Shown: positions 19,994 to 31,122 of the stretch, in pieces | Numbering within the stretch: position 1 is the stretch's first letter | Layout: each line of letters starts with the position of its first letter | Origin: Pinus tabuliformis | Lineage: Eukaryota; Streptophyta; Pinopsida; Pinales; Pinaceae | Assembly: GCA_031772625.1 (NCBI GenBank) | Contig: CM062808.1 | Coordinates: 144,066,605 to 144,130,604, forward strand | Length of the DNA stretch: 64,000 nucleotides | Direction: 5' to 3' | Notes under the pieces: model-generated | Database searches by the model: none | Told to the model about the DNA's origin: nothing | The model's input: only the letters and a program-made list of their open reading frames with translations | Made by a program: the position numbers and the translations under genes

Positions 19994-22557
19994 TGAAGTC
20001 ATAAATATTGATGTCGGGTGAAATGCTTTATCATGAGCATCTGATGTTTCGAATTGGAAGGTGACCTGCATAAGTTACAATACAATACATCATCATAATA
20101 TAATTTTCATGATCTAGCTGAGGGAGGCATTCCCATGCTCAACTTTATAAATTCATTTCATGTACATAGATCAGATAGTCGTCTACAGATACAGACTGGT
20201 GTATCTTCAGATATAGAGTCATCATCCATGGTTAGGATGACCATCTGTGTAGAGCCTTTGTACATTTGATGTTTTTATGTCCCTGAATATATCGCAGCTC
20301 GGATGGATGAAACTAAATTCGGGGTCTTCAAACTCGTTCAATCTTCACTCGATGTACAAGTCAATCCATGTGAAGATATGTTCTGAAGTCGAATATGGAA
20401 AGACATCGCCTGATTACCAGCCAATGATGTGAGCTGTTGACAGACGCGAGAGGGATCACCAGTAATGATAATGATCCTCAAGGTACTACAGTACAATTCA
20501 CGTGGTGTGAATATATGATCCGATGTCGAACACGACGCTAAATCTTTCAGTCAAAGGCCATTGATGTCAACCTATCGGCGGAGGTGAGAAACTTGTCGTT
20601 GATGTATGCAAGCTTCAAAGCACTGAAAGGGGTGTTTCTAAGTCAACTTCTTGGATAATGAGCTGATGTCGACAAGAAGTGACTCGTTGCAGGAGGGCCT
20701 TGATGTATCCCACATCTACAACACGAAAAGAAGAAAATGATTTCTGGAGGTGAAAATTAATTGACGACACAAGGTTCAGGAATAGTGGTCATGAAAAAAT
20801 GAAGGTTGGAGGTATTGCAGTGTATGAGACATTAACTGGATGGTCGTTTCACAACTGAATGACTTCTCTTGAACATGTCAGCGACACTGAGATGAATTGG
20901 TAGCGTTAACCCCAAAATATGGATGGTATGAAAGACCAATGGTGAGATGACCGGTGAATGGAATAACCCAACCCAACTCAATAATGGTGATGAAGTGAAA
21001 GTGTCATGTTCAAGAGCGACTTTCTACCATAAATTCTTCAAGTGTTATCCCTTTTTCCCTAGTCATTGCTGACGAGTACCTCTTTATTTTTGTCAAGCTT
21101 GAGGAGGATAACATATGCTTGTTCTATAATTCGCACTTCGGGCAAACCTGTCACTATTTGATGTTTTAACGAGTCTAGTGACAGAGAAACTCGGTCTCGT
21201 ATAAAATGGACAAGTTTGTCGCTATTTTTTTAATGAGCTTAACGACAGATAACTCGGTCCTTTTCATGTTTAGAGAGTTTTAAAAGGGATGAAAGGAAAA
21301 CTCCATAAGTTCTTTTTCGTCAGATAATCCCTCAGGTCCGAAAAAAGGATAAAATAATACAGGAGGGATGACATTTCCAATCACTTTAATGAGCTGGAAA
21401 GGACAAGCGCTCAAAAATATTTTCATATTTAACGAGTCTAAAAAGGGTTTAAAGAGGACTCTATTTTGAGAAACGAGTGGTATCTAGGGTAGCAACTGGT
21501 TCCAGTGATTTTGGAACTTCTCAAATCATGCTAATTTATGTGAACAGGCTGGCTAATAAGACCACTCATTGGAACTGTTCCTCAAAAAATGGGAAAACAA
21601 CCAAGTGAGAGCGTATGATTAGCCAAAGGGATGGTGGCGATGGGATGTACACAACCAAGACTCAAAAGGCTAATATAATGGCAATCACAAGGGTTGAAAT
21701 TTGAAAATGGGTTCATTTTTAGACAAGCTTGAACCATGGGGAACTATGCTTGGATTCAGTTTCATACTTACACAAGCTTGAAACAAAAAATATGCTTGGA
21801 TTCAGTTTCATTTTTACACAAGCTCGAAATGAAAAACTATGCTTGGATTCAGTTTCATTTTTACACAAGCTCGAAACGACAAAACTATGCTTGAATTCAG
21901 TTTCATTTTTACACAAGCTTGAAACAAAAAAACTATGCTTGGTGGTCGAAGATGTTCAATTCACTGTTTAGCACATCAGATTCTTTCATCTGTCATTCAA
22001 CCTGCTCAAAACTCCATCAAATTGATTAGAAATACATATATATGGACGAAAAATGAACTAAAACTAACATTTCACTTTGAAGTACATGAATAGTAAACAT
22101 AAAAAGTAGTTTTACCTTTCACTTTCATCATTTCATTTCAAATTTGGGATTTGGGAGCTCTGGAGTGGTTTTCCCTCTCAAATTTCACCAGTCGATTTCG
22201 GGAGATCTGGTGGACCATTCTCCGTGCTATCAAGACTAGGTAGGAGCTATCCTTAAGCTCTTCATTTTCTTTCCATCTTTTCTTGATTCTGAGCAAGTTT
22301 TTTCACTTTTCTGGGCCCCTGGGGTTTAAATATTTCGTCCCTCAATCATCGCACCTAGCTAGTATCGAAAGGTGTGATGCATACTAAGCTTCCAATAGGC
22401 CAGTGAATATGCATCTCACCTTGCTCAAAGGCAGGGTGCGATGGGCACAAAAAGGCAAATTATACAGTGTTTTTTCATCAAATTTTTACCTGTTTTTGCT
22501 CAAAATTGGATCCTAACTCATTTATTGTTTGCATTCCAGATATTTGTTGGATCAAAA
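19994..22557 (-). other. 3' non-coding region of the Tat-like element
   Basis: On the minus strand, between the antisense ORF and the polypurine tract. Parts are recognisably the reverse complement of 28943-31106 in the nested relative, for example the AGCTTGAGGAGGATAACATATG stretch near 21097-21118 against 29999-30020. It contains several TTTAACGAG or TTTAATGAG boxes and a tandem array. No sense ORF is seen. Confidence 0.75.
21723..21962 (-). repeat. 47-49 bp tandem array in the 3' region, about five copies
   Basis: The word ACAAGCTTG or ACAAGCTCG starts units at 21723, 21772, 21818, 21865 and 21913. Each unit continues CTATGCTTGGATTCAGTTTC. Open frames on both strands through it simply read the repeat. 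It aligns loosely with the 49-bp array of the nested relative. Tat elements are known for hypervariable tandem arrays in this region. Confidence 0.85.
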
Positions 22558-22737
22558 TGGTTGTCACATGGTGTGAACAAGAACATGAAGAGGAGGACAT
22601 GATTGCTTTACATGACCATGGCACAGTGGATGCATTAAAAAACTGTGGTTTACTGAAGTTTTTCTGCATATCCAGCATGAGGCAACATATCTGTTTGTTG
22701 CAGTATCTCCTCAATGCTTGGAATCCCATTGACTAGC
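22558..22737 (+). pseudogene. Antisense accessory ORF of the Tat-like element, N-terminal part
   Basis: A plus-strand frame, opposite to gag-pol, starts at ATG 22558 (MVVTWCEQEHEEEDMIALHD) and is open until the nested element cuts it at 22737. It resumes at 32188 (separate entry). Tat-lineage elements are known to carry extra ORFs in this position, often antisense and related to plant mobile-domain proteins. The role is unknown. Confidence 0.6.
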
Positions 22738-23802
22738 TGTTATAGACAATTTTGTGCCTTACAGCAACAAGCATGAATTGTCAATAATCCAAGGGATCCA
22801 AAGTTCCCTAAACATGATGTTCCTACCCCTAGAGGAACAAGGTCAGCAAACCAACAGCTCTCAGATCAGTTCTCCACCTGAAAACACTCAAAAACAAGCA
22901 ATCCTGAAATCAAAGCAGGTGCTCCACTAGGTTTCTGTGCTGAAACTCAGTTGCTCCATGGTGTACCTGCGTTGCAAAGCAAGTGGGACAAAGGCCACCT
23001 GCGCTGAGCGAGAAGGGACAAGTGGCACAGTGAGTCATTGCTTTGGAATCTTCCAAAAATGACACTTGGATCAGGTATTTCGCCTTGTGATGAGTCAGAG
23101 GCTCTGTTTCTCCAAGTGGAAGCAAAGTTCTCCAAGTGGACTCAAGAACTGAAGATCAACTAAAGATTAACTGAAGAGAGAGAGGACACAAGGCAGCTAC
23201 ACATCAGTTGCAAGCTGACTCATCCTTTCTCAATTCATCTATATATTGAGCTCTCTCCTATGAGCTCAGGGGGCTGGAATTTTGTGCAAAGTAATGATAT
23301 GCTGTTGGTTTCATTATTGAGTTATTGGGTGATTGTTTGAGAGAGGTGAAGAAGAGCAATTCTTTCTGCTGGGAGGTGTTGCTGGGTTGGAGCCTGCAAT
23401 GGTTGTAATACTCTCAGAACCTTTATTTCTTCATTAATAAAAGCTATTGAGGTTCTTCTATGTGCTCTTGTTTCAATTATATATTGTGATGATTGCATGT
23501 TTGGTTTACACTAATCCATGAACCAGTTATGATTGCATGCCTCTTGTAGTTTCCTTCTTTGTTATTGTGCAGGATCTCATTGTAGCTAGGCGAGCAGAAG
23601 AACAAAGAGCTAGGAGCAAGCGGCCAAAGAGAAGAGTTTGGATTCGACATTAAGCGCAAGGCAACGATTAGTGCTTTCTCCATTCTTTTTTGCTTTCATA
23701 AAGAAGTAAACCTTAAGTAGTTTGCTTTACAGTTGTTGCTAAGGAACTGTCACCCTTAGAGTGGGATAGGGTCATCCGAGTCGGATACTTTTCCCTACAA
23801 CA
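22738..23802 (+). repeat. 5' LTR of the gag-protease element
   Basis: 1065 bp from TGTTATAGAC to CCCTACAACA. It contains AATAAA-type sites near 23435. The segment 22965-22980 (ACCTGCGTTGCAAAGC) is an exact reverse complement of 24157-24172 in the leader. Confidence 0.93.
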
Positions 23803-23805
23803 AAC

Positions 23806-23823
23806 TGGCGACTCCACTGGGGA
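23806..23823 (+). other. Primer binding site of the gag-protease element
   Basis: TGGCGACTCCACTGGGGA, three bases after the LTR. This is the primer type of Tat/Ogre elements; tRNA-Arg is my expectation from the family, not tested. Confidence 0.85.
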
Positions 23824-25780
23824 TCGTATCCGTTTGATTGTGTTTGTAGTATTTTGCTATTCATTTCCTGAACAAAAGAGTACCAAATCGAAAAGCTTTT
23901 GACTATATCAAAAGCGAAGTAGAGGGCAGCTACTCTTGCTCATTTTCTGAGCAAATTCATGATTTGAAGAGCTGATCTACAAGGATCCTTGTAAGCTCTT
24001 AGTGATAGCTTTGCACCTTCTTAATCATCCCTTTGAGTGTGCTTGACTGATTGCTTCTGATTTGAGCAAAAACCGTGCATTTTTGAGAAAATTATGACCC
24101 GGAAACTGTGAAAACGCAATTCTCGTTTTCCAAAGCAGGTAGTACACAGGCTACCTGCTTTGCAACGCAGGTCCCGAAAGGGGCTACCTGCGCTGAGAGC
24201 CAGTTTGGCTGTGCAGAGCCTGCGTTGGCCCAAATTTTCCTAGTGCATTTGGGGTTTCCTCCTTTCTCTTGCCTGTTTTCACTTAGTTTTGCTGCTAGGT
24301 GTCAGTCTTGTGCCTGTTTTGAAACCAATATTACTTGCCATCATTTTGCCTCTGTTATATAATGAAATTGTACTTGTTCTTTGTATTTCTTACTCATTTA
24401 CAATTTCCCATAACGAAAAGTAAACTAGTCATGCTTTTGGCCTCTTAGATCTGAACCTGTGTTAGGCATTTTGCTGGTCTAAAGAGTTAGCTTGTTTGTT
24501 GTCCATAGCTGATTAGTCATTTTACTTTCGTTAGTATGGTTTGATTTCATGTATTTCCAGTGATTAAGCAAGTGAATCTTAAGGTGTCTTTTGATTTTGG
24601 ACAAACTTGTTTACTTTCGCTCTATATCAAAATCAAAGTTATATAACCACTTTCTTTTTGTAATCCATCCACATTAAGAAAGGGAAAAGAAAATACATGC
24701 ATTGTGCATTTTGCATTTGAAAAAGTTTGCATGATGATTTAGGAGAAAGTGCATTAGTTTGTGCTGTATGAACTGTGTGAAAAGAATTTGCCTTCCTTCT
24801 CTCTCAGTAGTTAAGATTTTCATCAGTCAAAAAGATTTGAAAAAGCTTGCTTCTCATCTTAGGCTGCATTCAGGAATTTGTCATATACATCTCGTGGTGA
24901 ACCTTGAAAGGCAAACTTTAAAAAGATCAACTTAAAATATACTGAATGAACCTAACAACGCATTTGAAACATAACGCAAACATCTAGAGGTCTGGGTAGA
25001 GACGTGTTCCGGCGTCGTTAAACATAGTGACTGTCGATCTCTACGAAGGTGGGTGATTCCTCCTGAGAGTCGGTGGCACTAATACGGACTTGTGCTCCCA
25101 CGTACCATCGCGTATATATTGGGAGACCCCTATAGGCAATTATCCTTTATCCATAGGAAGCCGTGTCGGCCGCCCTACTGATCGCGATGTAGTGAACACA
25201 GCATTCACGAAGATCGACCACCCGTACCGTAAAACGTATTCTGTGGTTTCGCGAAAGGTTTGGCACACCCTCTGCCTAGATCTCCAGAGCAGTTTCTTTT
25301 GGCCCTTTTCAAACTCTATAACTGAAAAGGTCCAACCGAGCATTTGTCACTTCGGGCTCGTTAATACATCGAAGGAGACTAGAGTCATCTTTAGCTTTTT
25401 CTCGACTCTTAAAACATGAAAAAGCAAAGTTATGTTTAAAAGCGTCTAATAAAATTCATTCAAATCGGAAACACAAATTTTCCCCCTTTATATTTTAGTT
25501 GATCGAGTAATCCGCAATCGTGGAAGAAAGTCAATTGAATATCCGTCGTTCTCGGAGGCTTGCGAGTCAATCGTCTTTGTCTCCGGAATCGAAAACAATC
25601 CGGACAAAGTGAGCTCGTCGAACCAGTTCAAAATCTCCTTTAAAAGTTAGAACAAGTGTTCCAACAACATCTGAGATTCTGGTCACTCCAAACATTTCCG
25701 GAAACCCTGCCTCCATAGAAGAAGTTCAATCGCCACGGAGGGACAGTAATACTGATCCTAGTCTGGGGGCAAATACTTGT
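23824..25780 (+). other. Untranslated leader of the gag-protease element
   Basis: Almost 2 kb before the gag ATG. It includes a palindromic stretch ACCTGC..GCAGGT at 24153-24172, and a conserved-looking block at 24980-25420 that has a reverse-strand counterpart at about 41000-41410 in the host element. At 25508-25606 an ATG-less frame encodes a basic peptide (IRRSRRLASQSSLSPESK) ending in TGA. The same peptide, slightly changed, precedes gag in the host element. Confidence 0.7.
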
Positions 25781-27376
25781 ATGAGTGAACCAGTTCCATC
25801 TGTAACCGGTCCAGAGAGTTTTGTTCCTCAAACATCCGTCGCGGTCGATACAACCCCTTCTTCGGCACCAGAAATCTTTTACGGACCTGACGGTCTTCCT
25901 CTTCCACCTGGTCTGATTGCAATAGAGGAAATTATAGAAGAACCGCAAGTATCCACTCCAATTCAATTTGGAGTAGGGGTCACTCTATTTCCTGCTACAA
26001 CAGAAGTTTGTCCATCACCAGTGGAAGTTCCTGTAGAATCACTAGGAAATCTTTTGGATAGACTAGATATGTCTGAACAACCGTCGACATCTAGGACTGT
26101 GTCGTCCGACACAGCAGCAGCAGAACCTCCTGCTGCTACTCCAACGATGTTCGCTGGTATACCATCTGTCCCGGCGAATTGTCAACAACAAGCCGGAGTC
26201 CAATCAGGGACAACGACATGGTTAGTTCCTATTTCTTCATCCGGATTATCATCTGGTACTTCTTATGTTGAAACTCGACAAATTGATCCAATGTGTCTTC
26301 AAAGGCCAATTTACCCTTTAAGTACTGGATTCCCACCATGTGGAGGGCAGTATGCTCTTTCATTGTTCCCTCCTAGAGAACAACCATATGAGATTTTACA
26401 ACAAGGATCAGGTCAAACTGGAATTACATCCAGCGGTCGGGTACCAATACTGCCTCAACAATCAGGAGTTGCATATTCAATGCAACCAGTACACCCTCTA
26501 TCGAATATTCCCACCACACCTGCTATGGCGAATGCGTCGCAAGTACAAGCGCTACCTGTTGTAATACAACAACCTCTTGTCTCAGCGGCTCAATCACAAT
26601 CTCAGGGTAGTGCCTCCTTATCTGGAGCGACTCAGGCTCAAACAAGTACTGTGACTCCTCATCTTGGTCAACCATCCAGTATTGGTCAACAGAAAATGGT
26701 CCAACAACCAGAGTTGGTTCAATCTCAACGACCGCCATTCCAGCAATCATATCAAGGACCTGAGCAACAAGTCTTTGTGAGTAATGGACAACCATGCTAT
26801 AATGGTTATGCCCATCAACTTTGTCAAAGTTGTCAGCATTATGCTGGTCTGCAAAGACCCATTGCTCAGGCGATACCATCTTATCCTGGATATGCTTCGC
26901 CTAACCTGAACCAACAGTTGCCCTTTGTAGCAACTCTAGAATTGCCAGATCTAAACCGGTTGACGAATGATCCAATTGCTTATGCCCCTTGGTGGCCAGT
27001 GATTCCGCATAAAATTCCATCGGACATTCCTAAATTCAATGGAAATCCAGGTGAAGATCCGTCGAATCATGTGATGACATTCCACCTATGGTGTTCATCA
27101 AACACCCTGAATGATGATTCGATAAGACTTCGCCTCTTCCAGAGGACATTGACAGGTCCAGCGGCTAAATGGTACATTGAATTGCCAAGAGCCTCTTTCG
27201 ACAACTTCAGCTCCTTAGCCACGACTTTCTTAACCCATTTTCAATTACCGATAAGGTATGAAACAGGAACAGAACTCCTTACCAACTTCAAACAGACAAC
27301 GGCCACTCACATATCTGATCATATACATGAGTGGCGACGTCGTCGTAGGATGGTGAAAACTTACGTTCCCGATTAG
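25781..27376 (+). CDS. Gag of the non-autonomous Tat-like element (N-terminal and capsid part)
   Basis: 531 codons from ATG 25781 to a TAG at 27374-27376; the same frame continues after the stop. Residues 1-400 are Pro/Gln/Ser-rich and low in order, like matrix regions of large Tat gags. The capsid domain lies at about 410-530, with IPKFNGNPGEDPSNHVMTFH, then RLRLFQRTLTGPAAKWYIEL, then TTFLTHFQLP, then LTNFKQTTATHISDHIHEW. The protein would build the particle that packages the RNA. The host element carries a related gag with no stop at this place, so the TAG is probably a later mutation. The codons upstream of this ATG are also open as far as a TGA at 25604-25606. Confidence 0.85.
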   Translation: MSEPVPSVTGPESFVPQTSVAVDTTPSSAPEIFYGPDGLPLPPGLIAIEEIIEEPQVSTPIQFGVGVTLFPATTEVCPSPVEVPVESLGNLLDRLDMSEQPSTSRTVSSDTAAAEPPAATPTMFAGIPSVPANCQQQAGVQSGTTTWLVPISSSGLSSGTSYVETRQIDPMCLQRPIYPLSTGFPPCGGQYALSLFPPREQPYEILQQGSGQTGITSSGRVPILPQQSGVAYSMQPVHPLSNIPTTPAMANASQVQALPVVIQQPLVSAAQSQSQGSASLSGATQAQTSTVTPHLGQPSSIGQQKMVQQPELVQSQRPPFQQSYQGPEQQVFVSNGQPCYNGYAHQLCQSCQHYAGLQRPIAQAIPSYPGYASPNLNQQLPFVATLELPDLNRLTNDPIAYAPWWPVIPHKIPSDIPKFNGNPGEDPSNHVMTFHLWCSSNTLNDDSIRLRLFQRTLTGPAAKWYIELPRASFDNFSSLATTFLTHFQLPIRYETGTELLTNFKQTTATHISDHIHEWRRRRRMVKTYVPD

Positions 27377-28942
27377 TTGTTAGCTGAATGGTTTATAAAG
27401 TCGTTACTTCCGGCTATAACGAAAGATGTGGCCAAGGGAGGAGTCGTAACAGAGGAGCAAGTCATTGCTCGTGCTCAATATTTAGACTTAGTATATACTC
27501 TGTCGGGCACGCTCTACGACAAAATACCTGACGCCCCTAGACCTGAATTTTCAATTCCTCCCCCTCCTGAATCGAATACTAACTCTCACGGCAGTAATGG
27601 CGTGACTGGAAAACACAAAATTTCTAGTCAAAATGCAAATGAGGGACTTCTTGCCTCAGAAGTAAATGCCATGTCGACCGATAAGGGCAAACAACTGAAG
27701 CAACCAGGGGGCAAGAAGATAAAGAAAAGGAAAGGGAGACCCCCGACAGGGTGTCATATATGCGATGAGGATCATTGGATGAAAGATTGGCCACATATAC
27801 CTGAAGTTAAGAAACTCTTCAAGAGTTCAAAAACCCCAGCAGTGTTGACTGATCCGTTCCCTAATCCAAGCCAAAATCTGGTTGCCAATCAAAATGCTTC
27901 CCGATCCCAAGTGCTTATGTTGTCCACCTCAAAGCAGCATAATAATGCTTTGACAAGGAATAAAGGTTACCGGAATCCACAACGGTCGAATAACAAGGAT
28001 GATAAACAACCTAGTAGTTCGACAACAACTTTGAACGAAGTTGTGCCACCCATCGTTCCTAAGCCAATAATAAACTCGCCAAAGGGAGTAGTACACAAAT
28101 CGACATTTAATCCTCGTGTAAAAATAGCACAGAATTATAATATAATAGAGGACCTGACCCAATCGTCGTCCGCTATGTCGACACTTGAGGTAGCGCAAAA
28201 TTGCACCTCCCAAGAGCAAGCTTTATTATCAGCCATAGGTGGGATTGGCCCAATGAATTCCAATCTTGTGGCCTTTGATGATAAAGGACATGACCCTAAG
28301 TTACCAGCTCAACTAGCTTTCCTTATTAAAGTGGAAGCCCTCAACAAAACTGTTCATCGAACAATTATTGATGAGGGAGCATCTACATGTCTTATGTCAA
28401 TGAGTTGCTGGAAAAATTTAGGCTCACCACCCTTGTCGAAATCGTCAACGACATTAAAAGCGTTTGATGGACGATCATACACTCCATACGGGATTTTAAA
28501 TAACTTTCAAGTTGAACTGGGGGGAAAAACAGTAGAAGTTGATGTGGAAGTAATCGACGGAAACCTCGATTACAACATCTTACTGGGAAGGCCTTGGATA
28601 TATGCCATGGCTGCAGTTGTGTCGACCTACTTCAGGAGGATTGTATTTCCTTTTCAAGGAAAAATTACAATCGTTGACCAACAAACATTTATTCCCAACA
28701 GTTCTCAAGTTATGGGAAGCATCACAATGATCCATGAAAGTAATAAATCACTCCAAAATATCGGAGTAGGTCTCCTAAAAGACCCTGCCTTAATGGGTAC
28801 TTTTGCCCTACCGCCGGCAGGTAATCTGGCGGAAGTAGCCACAGTGGAAACCTACAATATGAAATCTTCCATATTCAATGGATTCAGAAGGTTCCTAAAT
28901 ATTTTGTTAGCATGGATCGTCGCCCTAATGGAAATACTGTAA
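27377..28942 (+). CDS. Gag C-terminus with zinc knuckle and retropepsin
   Basis: 521 codons in the same frame as the preceding gag. A basic stretch (KKIKKRKGRPP) precedes CHICDEDHWMKDW, a CX2CX3HX4C-type knuckle with the last Cys replaced by Trp. The protease follows: IIDEGASTCLMS carries the active-site Asp, and YNILLGRPWIYAM is the conserved C-terminal motif. After that only about 100 residues remain before the stop at 28940-28942, exactly where RT would begin in a complete element. The protease would cut gag. The altered knuckle may weaken RNA binding. The lack of RT is a deletion, not just a stop. Confidence 0.85.
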   Translation: MLAEWFIKSLLPAITKDVAKGGVVTEEQVIARAQYLDLVYTLSGTLYDKIPDAPRPEFSIPPPPESNTNSHGSNGVTGKHKISSQNANEGLLASEVNAMSTDKGKQLKQPGGKKIKKRKGRPPTGCHICDEDHWMKDWPHIPEVKKLFKSSKTPAVLTDPFPNPSQNLVANQNASRSQVLMLSTSKQHNNALTRNKGYRNPQRSNNKDDKQPSSSTTTLNEVVPPIVPKPIINSPKGVVHKSTFNPRVKIAQNYNIIEDLTQSSSAMSTLEVAQNCTSQEQALLSAIGGIGPMNSNLVAFDDKGHDPKLPAQLAFLIKVEALNKTVHRTIIDEGASTCLMSMSCWKNLGSPPLSKSSTTLKAFDGRSYTPYGILNNFQVELGGKTVEVDVEVIDGNLDYNILLGRPWIYAMAAVVSTYFRRIVFPFQGKITIVDQQTFIPNSSQVMGSITMIHESNKSLQNIGVGLLKDPALMGTFALPPAGNLAEVATVETYNMKSSIFNGFRRFLNILLAWIVALMEIL

Positions 28943-31106
28943 ATACAATGGGCCCCGAGGACGGTTCTTATCTCGTGTCAACCTCGTTAAAAAATGAAAC
29001 AAGGAGTCAAGAGGATAGTTCTTCACGATGTCAACCTCATTAAAAAATGAAATGTCCCCTTAAGAATTAGAGGACATATGCCTCGCCCACATTTTTTATG
29101 CTGGGGGCATCAGAATCGAGAAGTTTTAGCAATGTTCATGCTCGTTAAAAAATAAACGCAAGAATCGAGCAGTTTTAGCAATGTTCATGCTCGTTAAAAA
29201 ATAAACGCAAGAATCGAGCAGTTTTGTACAGAGTTCATGCTCGTTAAAAAATAAACACAAGTTGTGAGCAATCTTTCCCTACAGTTCAAGCTCATCCAGA
29301 AAAAATGAACCGGTGAACAACCTTGAGAAATGTAACCTTTGAAAGCTATATTAAAAGGCCCTTGGTCGTGTTTATATGCCATCACCTCCATCCGTTCATT
29401 TGGCCAATCGTTCACCTCCATATGTTTGTTTACCCATTTTGAGGAACAGCTGCGAAGAGTGATTCCACTTAGCCATCCTTGTGACACTGCCGTGATTAGA
29501 GAATTCCAACCTGTACCTGGAATCTGCTGCTATCCCTGTTCATCACTCGTTCCTCAAAAGACGAGTCTTCTTTGAGCTCTTTTCACTGACTCGTAAAATA
29601 TGAAAAGTTTGCCGAGTTTTGGCCTTCCAGCTCGTTAAAGGACAAGAAGAGCTATCCCTCCTCTAGATTTTAATCTTTTTGGACCTGAGGGATTATTACA
29701 CAAAAAGATCGAGCGCTTGTTTTGTTCGGCTCGTTAAAGAAATCGAAAATTCATCCCTTCTGTATTGTTTTATACTTTTTCGGACTTAAGGGATTAGAAG
29801 ACGAAAAATGAATTTTGGAGTTAACTTTTCGTACCTTTTCAGACTCTCTAAAAATGAAAAGGACCGAGTTTTCTTTGTCGTTAGACTCGTTAAAATGATT
29901 AAATAGCGACAAACTTGTCTTTAGACGAGAACGAGTTTCCCTATCGCTAGGCTCGTTAAAACATAGCGATGGGCTTGCCCGAAGGGCAGGTTATAGAACA
30001 AGCATATGTTATCCTCCTCAAGCTTGAATAAAATAAAGAGGTACTGGTCAGCAATGACTGGGGAAAAATTGGGAGAACCTCACAGCATTAATGGTAGCAA
30101 GTCGCTCTTGAACATGACACTTTGTCCTCCGTATCACGTCGGGTTGGGTTGTTTCATTCACCGGTCTCATAACCATGGTCCTCGCCACACCATCCACAAT
30201 TGGGGTAATGCTACCAATCCATCACATCATTGTCATTATATGTTCAAGAGATGTGGTTCTGTAAAGAGTCAACCGTGTTCCACCCACTACCATACATTAT
30301 CCTTCATCCACTTCATGACCGCCACCCTGAATCATACATCACAGTTTGTTTTCACCTCATCACAATCACTAGCTCCGTTCCGTGTCACTGATGTGGGATT
30401 CATTAAGGCCCTCCTTTGACAGATCTCTCCTTGTCGACATCAGCTCATTATCCAAGGAGTTGATCTAGGAACACCCCCCTCAGTACTTTAAAGCTTGCAT
30501 GCCTCAATGGCAAGTTTCTCACTTCCGGCGACAGGTATACATCAATGACCTTCGACCAGAAGATTTTGCATGGTGGTCGACGCCAAGTCCTTTATTCCCA
30601 CCATGTGGATTGTACTGCCGTACCTTGAGGGTCATCATCCTTATCGGTGACTCCTCTCGCACTTTTTAACGGTTTACATCATTGACCGGTAATCAAGCGA
30701 TGTATTTCCATGTTCGACTTCAAGAAATTCTCACATGGATCGACTTGTACATCGAGTGAAGATCGGAAGAGATTGAAGACCCCGGATCTAGTTTCATCCA
30801 TCCGGGCTGCGATATATATTCAGGACATAAAGACATTTGATATGTACATCATTACAGCAGATGATCATCCTTCTCAAAGGATGATAATTTCAGCAGAGAA
30901 TTATCAGTCTACAATCAGACGATCGTCTGTTCTATGTACCAAAATGTATTTATAAAGCTGAGCATGGGAATGCCCGCCTCAACTAGATCATGAAAAATGT
31001 ATGAAAAATAATGTATTGTATTGTATCTTATTACAGGACACTTCTCAGCAGATTGAATGAACTTCGGATCCTCTCAATAAAGCATTTCACCCGATAAACG
31101 ACCTCA
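28943..31106 (+). other. 3' non-coding region of the gag-protease element
   Basis: Contains at least ten CTCGTTAAA-like boxes (for example at about 28984, 29139, 29188, 29237, 29625, 29725, 29884 and 29950), a 49-bp tandem array, and stretches that are the reverse complement of 19994-21500. Short open frames (30006-30419 and others) have no motif and are interrupted in the homologous host region. No gene is called. Confidence 0.75.
29112..29275 (+). repeat. 49-bp tandem array, just over three copies
   Basis: Units start AGAATCGAG at 29112, 29161 and 29210 and each contains TTCATGCTCGTTAAAAAATA. Copies 1 and 2 differ by one or two bases; the third is partly changed (TTTTGTACAGAG). The period matches the array in the host element. 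Confidence 0.9.
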
Positions 31107-31122
31107 TACTTTAGGGGGCATC
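31107..31122 (+). other. Polypurine tract of the gag-protease element
   Basis: TACTTTAGGGGGCATC abuts the 3' LTR start TGTTATAG. Confidence 0.8.

Noticed and set aside
21719..21971. Repeated-peptide frames on both strands
   Set aside because: They translate a 47-49 bp tandem array in a non-coding 3' region.
23806..23823. tRNA-like sequence
   Set aside because: Only the 18 bases complementary to a tRNA 3' end are present, directly after an LTR; it is a primer site, not a tRNA gene.
25090..25419. 109-codon frame in the leader of the gag-protease element
   Set aside because: Not kept in the matching leader of the host element and overlapped by an opposite frame.
21723..29275. Regularly spaced repeats that could suggest CRISPR
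   Set aside because: Units are contiguous tandem copies with no unique spacers, in a plant retroelement.
30006..30419. 137-codon plus-strand frame
   Set aside because: Lies in the 3' non-coding region of the gag-protease element; the reverse-complementary host sequence at about 20.6-21.1 kb is not open.
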